A stretch of 64,000 nt of DNA from Plantago ovata (taxonomy: Eukaryota > Streptophyta > Magnoliopsida > Lamiales > Plantaginaceae). The notes below the pieces were generated by a model. It saw only the letters and a program-made list of their open reading frames with translations, had not been told where the DNA came from and did no database searches. The stretch spans positions 87,130,085-87,194,084 of the forward strand of contig CM051458.1 in assembly GCA_028274465.1 (NCBI GenBank), written 5' to 3'. A program made the position numbers and the translations under genes. This document shows, one piece after another, positions 14,397 through 25,500 of this stretch (its first letter is position 1; every line of letters starts with the position of its first letter).

Positions 14397-14562
14397 AGGT
14401 CGGGGTTCGAATCCCGACGAAGGCAGAATGTGGTATATGTATAATCAGAGTTATAGGGTTGGTATAGCCGTATGTGGATAGGTCGGGTAATTGAATCCTG
14501 ACAAAGGCAGAATGTGGTATGTGTATAATTGGAGTTATAGGGTTGATATAGGCGTACTTGGA
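14397..14562 (+). repeat. tRNA-derived SINE-like tandem repeat with Pol III B box
   Basis: Two copies of an 83-bp unit start at 14397 and 14480. The first carries GGTTCGAATCC (14404-14414), a perfect match to the Pol III B-box consensus. It sits in GTCGGG...CCCGAC, which folds exactly like a tRNA T-arm with a TTCGAAT loop. The second copy has a decayed box (GGTAATTGAATCC). There is no full cloverleaf or aminoacyl stem, so this is not a tRNA gene. An A-box-like stretch may lie near 14341-14360, but is weak. A tRNA-derived SINE fragment that was partly tandem-duplicated is the best reading. Confidence 0.6.
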
Positions 14563-14894
14563 GTTATAAGCGGTAAAATAGTGTAGGAGTAGAGTAGATA
14601 AATTCGCCGTTTAAAAAATGCAAAAAATCTACGTAAGTTGGGACATAGAGTGCGCGGGAGTACTTTATACCGTGTCATGGGTTCATTTGCAAATTTTCAA
14701 ACTTTTTGAACTTTGTTTTTGTAAAATGTTAAATTTTGTTATAGGATTTATAAAATTTGGACCTAATTAGAATGCGAGTGATGTGATGCGCAATTAGATT
14801 TATGGGGGGAATTACTAATTAGAGTTATAAGAGGACTCGAGTTATAATAAATATTATAGAGTTGAGCTTATAAGAAAGCTCTAGGTATTGTAAT

Positions 14895-15016
<122 letters not shown>

Positions 15017-15181
15017 TTTTCTTCATTCATATTACACTACTATCCCCCAGTCTTACACCATCGTTAAAGCTATCGTTTCTGCGTAACACTATATTGCTCC
15101 GATGTAATGTAAATTAACTCCTCCAATCAAATAATATGTTCTTCTGCAAAAGATGCCCAATCATAAACGTATGAGACCGAG

Positions 15182-15299
15182 TTTCATCCGTATGACTCTA
15201 AAAATGGCTGGTTACTTGGCCCAATCATAAATATGTTCCGTAAAATTTGTTTCGGATAGTGCTAAGTAACCAGCCATTTTTAGAGTCATACGGATGAAA
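15182..15299. repeat. Perfect 36-bp inverted repeat with 46-bp spacer
   Basis: The arm at 15182-15217 (starts TTTCATCCGTATGACTC, ends GGCTGGTTACTT) is matched without error by the reverse complement at 15264-15299. The phrase GCCCAATCATAAA occurs at 15155-15167 and again at the start of the spacer at 15219. The structure would fold into a strong hairpin in either transcript. No flanking target duplication was found, so it is either a recent inverted duplication or the core of a small foldback element. Confidence 0.9.
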
Positions 15300-16406
15300 T
15301 GGAGTTTATCCCTTTCGATCGGCTTGCCTTGGACAAAATGAGACTTTACTTGAGTTGTGAAATAGCTGTTAAAGAGTAGTATATTGAGTGAGGAGGATGA
15401 GTGTTACCTTCAAGTGTGATCCCAAGGCCTCCATACATAGAAGCAGCCGTGTGAGGAACCCATTCTTGCATGTTTTTCGATTTTAGCTATGTTCTTCTGT
15501 ACTTCTTGTCTGCTGAGTGCAAACAAGGTTTCCGCAAGGCGTGGGAGTGGGTGCACAACTTCTGTAGTTATGTACTTCTTGTCTGCTCCGGAACTCTATA
15601 TAGAATTAGTTTTGCTATTGCTAAGGGAGTGAGAGCACAATTTGTTTCTCGGGTGTCCACTAATTTTGTGTAAACTTTCATTGTTTTTTATTTATTAAAT
15701 TTCACTTTCATAATAATAATAATAATAATAGTGTTATTCATAATTAACTGAAATTGAAATTTAATGAACGTGAACTAAACTGAACGCATCTGAATTGAAC
15801 TGAACACATCTGAAATGAACTAAATTGAAATAAAAATAATCATTCTTACGACGAAGATGACAGATGCAACTTCATTATAAGTTGAGACTTGAGAAGATAA
15901 GTTATGTTGAAAATAATGGGAGAATTGTATTCAATACCGAGAATATGAGGGATATTTATATGAGTACAATAGAAGACTTTAAGTCTATCTAGAAACCATA
16001 AGTAACTAGTATTTGTATTGTATTTTACTTGTAACTCTTATCTAACCGAAACTCTTGTGTTTTCATAATTATCCATAACAAGTTAGAAGTTTTTCAAACT
16101 AAGGAGTAGCTTTAATTTGAATAGGGGAAATAGTGTAAATATAAAGTTGAAAGGGAAGAAAGTGCAAATATGAGCGGTGGTTTGGTTAAGACTGGATACT
16201 AGTAGCTGTAAGCTGTTACTGTGCAAATGAAAAACCCTCGTCTTCAAAAATAGTACTCCTTCCTTACTACGAGCTCTTCATCTTCTCTTCCTGCCGCCTG
16301 CAAATTTTCCATTGTACAACCTTCTTCTGCTCCACACACCTTCTTCCAATTTACACAACCTACACTCTTCTTATTTTGTGTATATGTGAGATGCACCACA
16401 GTAGTG

Positions 16407-18773
16407 ATGCAGAAGCTGCTGCGCAGAAGCCCCTCAGTCACCGTCCCCCCTATTTTATCCGCTAGCTCCACTTTCTCTCTCCCCCTCTCCACCACGGCTA
16501 CCACAAACTTTCTCTCTCTAGGGTTTCCCAACCCTGACCCTTCCTCAAACATGTCCGCCGCTCTCCGCCTCCCTAAACACCACGGAAACCCTCTCTCTCG
16601 CCGCTTCCGTTCTTCCAATGCGCCGGTTCACGCTTGCCGTCCGTGTAGTTGCTCTGTTGTGAACGCCGGTGCTCCGTTGAGAGCCTGGGTTAATTGTAGT
16701 TTCGGTGGTGAGTTTGAGAGTAAGAGGGCTTGGTTCACCACGCTTGCTTCTTCTTCTTCCTGTTCTTCGGATAGTATTGTGGATAGTAGTGGTGAATTAG
16801 TCGAAATTAATACTACTGATGGAGAAATTCAGAAACCTAGGGTTCAGCCCAGGAGGAATAGGACTAGTGCGGCTGCTCCAGTCATAGGGAGTCCTGATTT
16901 GCTGGAGATTCCTGGTGTGGGCCCCAGGAATTTGAGGAAGCTGGTTAATAAAGGTTTTGAAGGTGTTGCTCAGCTCAAAAAGCTCTACAAGGACAAGGTA
17001 TACCTATGCAACATAAATGTAGCTTAATGTTTGTGATTTATGTATGATAATGTGCAGCTTAATTGTGAAATGTTTGTTGTGTGTTTGGTATCCTAATTTA
17101 ATGAATGTACGTTGTTATGGTGTAGTTTCATGGGAAGTCCAGTGAGAAGATGGTGGAGTATTTACAGAGTTCGGTAGGTATCATTCACAAGAATCATGCT
17201 GAAAGTATAACAACTTACATCAAGGAGAGTGTGGATGAAGAAGATAACAAGGAGAATGATTCTCCTCTGCCACGGAAGAAACGGATTACTTTATGTGTTG
17301 AAGGGAATATAAGTGTTGGGAAGACGACGTTTCTGCGGAGAATAGCTAATGAGACACTTGAGCTTCGGGATCTTGTGGAGATTGTTCCGGAGCCAATTGA
17401 TAAGTGGCAGAATGTTGGCAGAGACCACTTTAATATATTGGATGCGTTTTATGCAGAGCCTGAGAGATATGCCTACACGTTTCAAAACTATGTTTTTGTA
17501 ACTAGGCTTATGCAGGAGAGGGAGTCTTCTGTTGGCCCTAAGCCCCTCAGGCTTATGGAAAGGAGTGTTTTTAGTGATAGAATGGTAAGATTTGTTTTTG
17601 ATTTTTTGAGCTGCCTAAATTTGTTCTATACCTTGTTTTGCATGAATACCTAGACCTAGACAACTGATAAGCATATTTCTTATAATGCTCTTTATGCTGT
17701 CCACAATTGAAGGTCTTTGTGAGAGCTGTACATGAAGCAAAGTGGATGAGTGAGATGGAAATCAGCATTTATGATTCTTGGTTCGATCCAGTGGTTTCGA
17801 GCTTGCCTGGTCTTGTTCCTGATGGTTTTATTTACCTAAGAGCAAGCCCTGATACTTGCCACAAGCGTATGATGTTGCGGAAGAGAGAAGAGGAAACTGG
17901 AGTCTCTCTGGATTATCTGCAGGGCTTACACGAAAAGCATGAAAGCTGGCTTCTTCCATTTGAAAGTGGCAATCATGGAGTACTATCTGTCAATAAAGTC
18001 CCTGATGAAGTTGATAGTTCCTTACTTCCCAACATAAGAGACCGTGTGTTTTATTTGAAAGGTGATCATATGCACGCAAGTATCCAAAAGGTATATTCCT
18101 GTCCTCACAGTCAACTGTTTTTCAAGGACATATCTATGACTTGTGTCCAACTTATCTTCCTTTGATTGAGCAGGTCCCTGCCCTTGTTCTTGACTGTGAG
18201 CCGGACATTGACTTTAGCAGAGATATTGAAGCTAAGAGAGAGTAAGCTAAATTTTCTTTTTCCGACTTTATATTCTGTAAGTTTCAGTGGTGGTGGAGCC
18301 CCAGAAATGGCCATGATGAAATCATGAATTACTTGTCTTTTATATATGTCATTCACATTTTTTTAAACTCTGCCTCCAAAAAACTGCCATTTTTGGTGGG
18401 ATTTGGTTCTTCATAAAATGTTCTCCCAGTGGAAATAGCTTATTTAATGTGATTAGTATTGCCTGTCTTGCTAGTATTTTCTAAGTCCTAATTTCATAAG
18501 AATTTGGAGACCCACCGCTCAGCTGTAATTTACGTCTATAAAACTTCAATCTCACTTATTTTCGTAATTGTTGAAAGGTATGCACGCCAAGTTGCTGAGT
18601 TCTTTGAATTTGTGAAGAAAAGCAAAGAAGTTTCTGATGGTGAGCAAGCAGCAACAAGCAACCAACCTCAAGTTGTACTCCCACGTAACCAGAATCTGTG
18701 GATGCCGGGTATACAGCCTCTCCCAGAATCAGCCCTCAAGTCATTTGGACGTTCCTTGTCTTTTACGCCTTGA
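16407..18773 (+). CDS. dNK: Deoxyribonucleoside kinase with N-terminal HhH domain
   Basis: This enzyme phosphorylates deoxynucleosides in the nucleotide salvage pathway; the single plant dNK class is represented by Arabidopsis At1g72040. Five exons: 16407-16997, 17126-17584, 17713-18090, 18174-18241, 18578-18773, giving 563 aa. The first ATG in frame is at 16407 (MQKLLRRS...). The Ser/Arg-rich leader that follows looks like a mitochondrial or dual organellar transit peptide. Residues about 162-197 form a helix-hairpin-helix motif (LLEIPGVGPRNLRKLV). The P-loop GNISVGKTT lies at 257-265, EPIDKW follows, the ERS motif is at about 342-344, and a lid-type RKREEETG is further on. The C-terminal tail after KKSKEVSD is Gln/Pro-rich. 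The gene is convergent with FANCM across 0.8 kb. No defects are seen. Confidence 0.93.
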
Positions 18774-19556
18774 TAGTAGAAGTTGGTTTCGGCGTCTCAG
18801 AAGCTTTTTGTTCCTCTTTGTGTAATATAGACGTTAACCTGTTCAGTAGCAACTTTAGTAGAGAAGTAGGTCAGTTTTAATTTGTGGATTGTAGTATGCT
18901 GTTAGTGGAAGCTTTGTCTTGTTCGACAAGTTTGAAGGATTCTGTAGTTTCTTTTTCTTCTGGCAGTTAAGAATTGGAGGATGCCTTTCAGTTGTGTTAT
19001 CCTGCCCTTGTGGCTGTTTGATCTGTTAATATTTCATTCACTACATTTCTGCTATTGTTTTAGACCCGAAAAGGGATCCTTGTGGAGGTCTCTTGAGACG
19101 CTGCTCCCGTCCCATCTCAAGTGTTGAGATGCATCTTAGCCTTTTTTTTTTTTTTTGGTTGTTGTTGCTGTTGCTGTTTGTAGTCTTCACCTGCTATATT
19201 ATGTTAACACTCGATCTTGGAGTAACTGCCGTTTCAAAGGAAAAAAAAGTATTGGAGTAACTGTCAATTTCACTATCATACAACCTTGATATAACATGGT
19301 CCCAAAAAGTCAAGAGACTAGAGACATTTCTACAGTTGCAATGAGCTTGCGTTGGGGAAAATTTAATTTACTGCAGAATTCAATGCTGCAGTTTGGAAGT
19401 TTCATCTCTCCATTTCTATTTATACAGTACTAGTTACACTTACACCCTAATCTGTACAAGGATCGACATTTTCATCTTTAACCCCGTAACGAGAGGCACT
19501 CATAAACAACTTGAGGCCCTTTATATTTCCTTAACTTACTGCATGACGCTAAAGTT
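18774..19556. other. Convergent 3-prime region between dNK and FANCM
   Basis: This is probably the two 3-prime UTRs. A run of about 15 T lies near 19143, and several TTGTTG(C) triplets follow it. No gene is seen. Confidence 0.5.
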
Positions 19557-22500
19557 TCAAAATCCCAGATCAAATGATGGAGAGCCTAGAAAATCTAAAT
19601 TCGGTGGAATAGAAGGTTGAGCTGTGGCTGCTTTCTGCGTTGCACGGTCAGATATGAGTTTGAGCTGTCTCGTGGCTTCTTCCTCTATTGCATCAAGATC
19701 AATACCTTCATAAAATAGGTCATCATCATCTGGAAATGCATCTTTTTCAATCTTCTCTGCTTGCATTTGCATTAATGAATCTGTTGGAGTTTCCATCTTC
19801 TCTGTTTGCATTTGCATTGATGAATCTTTTGGAGCTTCCATCTTCTCTGCTTGCTTTTGCATTAATGAATCTTTTGGAGCAGCTTCGGCAAGTGAAGAGA
19901 ACTCCTTGTTCAAATTTACCATTGGTACTGATTTTTCTTGGTAATGGCTCAGTTTTCTTTTTTTGCTATCTAGCCTGTACTCATCTTCAACAACCATAGA
20001 GGGCATTCGATCTCTTGTTGGTTGAAGATTTCTTGCAGTTGATTCCAATCCGATTTCAGGAGTCTGATAGCCTTTAGTACCGGATGAACCCCCACTTACA
20101 TCCAGTCTGCTACTTTGAACCACAGACTCAGGACTAAAATCTGTAGAGATGTTGGGTAATCTCTGGAATGGAGACTGACTGAGAAGGGACCGCCTACCAA
20201 TACATACGACATAAATCTCATCAAGAAAGTGAAATGTATTTAAACAATTACTTGATCAACCAACTCCTTTGAATAAATGAACCAGGTATGCACATAACAA
20301 GGATCAATCTTATTAACAAATATCCAAAGCAATCAAGAAACGCTTGGAGATGCAATGACAAATATGAGATGAAAAGCTTTTATCCAATTGCTACTTGAAA
20401 AACAACGACCTGCATAACATATTATATCGTTTAAAACTTTTAGTAAGTACACAGTTTACACCGTTCTTCTGATGCACAAATGGGACTACCAATTTTCTTC
20501 TCTACTTTTGTGAAACTTCCATGGTTCACAATTCACATTCATTTCAAACTCTCCCAGATACCCCACCCTCCCAAAGACCCAAACTCACATAAAAAATAAA
20601 AAAAAGACATTACAGTGTATATCACAGAAAGCTGAACCAGAAAATCAACAGAGATTCACTAAATAAGAGAATAGTAAACTGCAAGGAAAACCTGTAAACT
20701 GCCATCATGTCAGGCCTACTAGCGCCCGCTTGTGTATTGGTAAATGTTGGATTGGCACCATCATCTATGAAACTGTCCTCATATGAACTGGTAACTGACT
20801 CATCTTCATCGTCCTCATCAGCAGATGCCATACCATCAGAAGATATCCTGAAGAGAAAACCAAATTTAAGCAGGTAACAAACTAATGGCCCAAATCAGAA
20901 AATCATGATGTGGCACATAAATGTGATTTATACTTTATACTTTTCAAAAGTACTAATAGACCAAATAAAATTTGAGCTGTCATCATATGAATTGCTCTAG
21001 GTCAAGTCCAAAGTGAAGTATTTAGTTGAGCTTACTCTGCTTCCTCTTCAATATACACAGCAGCATCTTTTGCCTGCCTCTTCTTACCTGAATGCAAAAA
21101 TTACTCATAGTTTAGTTGTTTGGTGGAGAGAAGGGGGTTGTGGAGGAAGGATATTCCTATCCTATCATAGCAGATCCATCAATCTGAGGCCGCATTTGCA
21201 AGTAAAGTAACCTAATATATTCACCTTTAGTTAACTCATTATCTGAACGATTTTTTGTGGCCTTACGAATTCTACGGTTCCTATTTCTGTCTGTTATTTC
21301 ATTTGACCCCGGAGGAACTTCCCTGTTGAGACTTCCATGCTTACGCAACCTCCTAAACTTGCACGGCTGCGTGACTGCCACAATATCTGTTCCAGAATCC
21401 AAGAGCCAATCATTGCTGTTGCTTGTATTCGAGAGTTTTACTAAAGGAGTTTGTGTTTCCTTAGTCACAGAAACAGGTGGAGTGCATTCTTTGTTAGCAA
21501 TTTCCACCAAATATGGTTCAGGTGCTTGGGCATCATCATCACTTGGAGATGCAGCATCCATTTTACTCAGACTTCCATCTTGAAGTTTCTCTTCATCATG
21601 CTCTTGGGACTTCATCGGAAACTCTCTCTGCATATCAGGAGAGGAGACAAGAGAAGGTTCTAAGAGATTGCCTCCCACATTCCATGTGCCTGCAGTAAAA
21701 CATACACATTAGTTTATCACCACAAGAAAAACATCATTTGACCACAGAATTTTAAGACGATACAAACCTGCATTATGTATTGGAGATTCTGGAACAACCC
21801 CACTTTTGATAAAACCACTCAGCCTTGGACTAAGCTCAGGGTCTTCAAGTTCATCAATTTGTTCACCTTCCATCTGCATTACGGGTGTACCACATTCGAC
21901 GTAATGATCCTCAACAGAAATAACATTCTCATTTGACCCCCTATTTGAAACAGGAGGCTGAAGAATTTTCTCAGGAGTCAGTAATTCACTCCCTTTTTTA
22001 GCATGAGGATTCCCTAGGATGATAGACTCTGGCACACTTTCACCGTCTGGGCATCCCGACTGTGCAGCGACACAAACTTCTGCAGGCCCACTCCTCTTCT
22101 TGTGAGCACCAGAATTGTCGATTAAATGGGAAATGAAATTAGTACTCTTCAAGAACATAGAATGAGATTCTAGATGGAGCTGTTGTAATGATGAAACCAG
22201 GACATTCCCTAGATCATCAACCGATACAAATTCTGTGTCGAACAGGAATGTATGGGTGTGAGGTTTTTTTTGGAGGTCTTCGATATGCATGGCATCGGTT
22301 CCAGCAATGTACACAAAGTCTGTGTCACATTCTTCTACTGTCTGCAACTTCTCCTCACCAGGATGCTCAAATTTGTTGGAATCTGAAACACAACCAAGCA
22401 TGTTAATCATGATGAATTCGAATATTACTACAATGTCTTTGTAAGAGTACAAGACAGATACAACAATAGGTCTCACGAACATTCAAGACCTTATTACTTA

Positions 22501-25500
22501 TTGAATCAACACAGCATTCTGGAAAAAGAAGAGCAAGTGTACAGTGTACATGTTAAGACATCACATATATGCAAGCCAAAAAGAGAGTAATATAACAGGA
22601 AAACTAGGCATTGATAGAGCATCTGTTCAGAACATATGCATAAGAATAAGATCATAGTACTCAAAGCAGGGGCAAACACATGAAACTTTACCTTTTTTTT
22701 TTTGGAAGTGAAATACTATATAAAATTTATATAAATAAATTTCAAGGTTCATAAAAGGTAAAAAACATTATCTTATAGACTTGGAGTTAACAAATATGCC
22801 ACAACTCTGTTTTAGTCATTTGTTTTCCATTTTTAGCACTTTTAAGTTTTATTGTCAATGTATTATAAATTTATAATTATTTTTTTAATATTTGTATAGT
22901 GAATGAAAACTAACAAGTATGAAAATAATATTTCTAAACTGTGTGTGGAATACATGAATGAATGACACAAAATAAAAATATGCGTAGATATATCTATATT
23001 TATCTTAAATGTACAGAAAAATAATACTTCAGAAAAAATAATTGAAGTACTTCAGAAAAATAATTGTAGTAATGAAGGAATAAATTGATATTCAAGCTAT
23101 GTTAGAGAAAAAATCAAACAATATTAAGGCAATGAAAACTTTACTCCGAACAATATTTTTATGTGTTAAAATGAACAATCGACTAGATCTTGAAAAATGC
23201 ATGGACGTCAGTAAAGAGATCATCAGTTCATAGAACATTTACTCATATAAGGTGTAATCTTGAGAAATTATGAAAAATGTATGACCCTCTCTTCATTCTT
23301 TCTCTTATAAAGTTTCTTTGGGTGGGGAGGTTATTACTTCAGAAATGGATTATACAAGTAAAAGTTTAAAGAAACCATCTATGTACCTTTTGCTACACTG
23401 TTACAGGGTTCCACAGCGTCAACTTTCAAGTATGGATCCAACATGTCTTCATCCTGAATCAAAATAACTCAACATAATATAGAGGGAACACCTGGACATT
23501 AAGAAAAGACACAATTTGAGCTAAGAATCAAACCTTTGTCAAAGGAGTTCTATGGTGATTAGAAAATGCCAAGCCTTGCAAATATTGCATGGTATCTATC
23601 AACATCCCTGTTCTAGATGAATGTGCGACTTTGTTCACTGGGGAAGGATAGGCTTGGAAATGAGGAAAGACAATGAGTGATGGCTCCCAAGATGTTTCTC
23701 CAGTGGAATTAAAATAGTTAGCAAGTAAGTCCTTTTCAGATTCAGTTAATTTTGTTTTGCACGCAGGAACGGGGATAGGGTTATCGTCGTTATGACTCTT
23801 TCCACGAGGAATGAATTCTTCAATGGACAACTCAAGCAATTGCACTTCTGGTTTATAAATATGGGGAATCTGTAAATAAAAAATGCAAAGAAAATTTACA
23901 AGAGTAGTTAGCTGCATCATACCACAATTCTGTCTTCTGCACAACCTTAAAACATAATCAAAATAGAAAACCTACCATTCTTGGACTTGAATGAAAGTTA
24001 AAACTATTCATCCCACCATTATGCATATGTTTCTTTATCGCCTTGCTATTAGCTTGCTTTCGCAAGTAACCCTTCAACTCTGGCCCTTCACATGCTAAAA
24101 CTAGTAATACTCATTAAGGAAAGGGAGCCCTTAGGAAATACTGAAACTTAACTACTTCATAACAAGAAAGTGTAATACAGGATTTAAATAAGTAAATTCT
24201 TTGAGGTCTTTAACAAAAGGAAAAAGGATATCAACTCGCCCTTCATGCTTCCTTCCTGTCCTCCCCATCCGCTGAATCATTCTCAAAGGTGAGATATTGG
24301 CATCAAAGCATATTACAAGGTCAACTTCCATGATATCGAGACCTTCTTCACCAATTGATGTCGCAACAATGACATTGTACCCACCTGTCCGAAATTTCTA
24401 CAGAAACAAGTCAACTAAAGCACCAGCAATGGAAATCTTAATGGGCAAAAAGCAAATACCTGCAAAACAGCCTGTTGAACTTTTTGCGATTGACCCTTCA
24501 AGGTTTTTCCTGCAGAGAACAATTAGGAGAAAGGTCAAAGAGTAATATGCAATAATTCAAGAACTTCTCAGGTTTCGTACCAAGTCTAAGTGTAGAAGGC
24601 ATAACAAGTTCATGTAGATGTGGAACTGTGGGCTGCAGGGACGCAAGAATTGACCTACGTCTTTACTGAATTATTGCCCCTGTAAGAACATTTGCAGCAG
24701 TATCCCTAACAGGGGCTTTTTGCTTAAATATTGGTAAATCGTGAAAAAATCAAATTATACATACAATATACAATATTATAAAAATCAGATTCTCTAAAGT
24801 TAATACTGGCACACCTAAAAAAATAGGATCTTCATTCACATGCACAATTATATCCATGCCTAAAAACGTTTTGTGCATTATGATTAATTTATAAAGTAGG
24901 TTATGAAATACGGAAACTGATTTTAGTTAAGCATTGAAGTGTACTCAAAATATTATGGTGAATGAATTAAAAGAGTGTTCAGGAGATTTTTATAGGGAAA
25001 CTGCTGAAAATGCTCTAAGATGAAAAAGTTCCTAGAAAGTAATTGCGTAACAATATTACAGTCAGCCCTACAATTTTCGCAACCAATTTCCACCAAGTTT
25101 AAAAGTCTCCATTCCCGCGACAAAAAAAAAAAAAAAAAAAACTTCTGTAGCACGGAAGTAGATAACATTGCACAACGATTCACGCACAATAGGGGGAAAA
25201 TTATACTAAATTTAATGAAGGAAGACAAGTATTACTGAGTAAAAGACCTGAGCTTTGGCCAATGAACTCTGTAGCTTTAACGAAACCCCCAAGGACTGTT
25301 AGTGCATCCATTATGTCCCTGATATAGAATTCGTAGAGTAAGAATTGAATCATTTAAATACGTAGTTAGAGTTCAGCATACAAGCAAAATTCATGTTCAC
25401 CTGACACTGCCCCTAAAATTTGAAAAAATGATGACTCTGGAGTTCTGTGGGTCTTTCACTCCTGCAAAACCACAGTGCCAAATGTCAATGGCTCAGCATT

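Noticed and set aside
14397-14440. tRNA gene suggested by the exact T-arm
   Set aside because: No acceptor stem, anticodon arm or D-arm can be folded around it; the repeat structure fits a SINE remnant.
16244-16618. 124-residue open frame on the minus strand
   Set aside because: It is antisense to the first dNK exon and leader and has no domain of its own.
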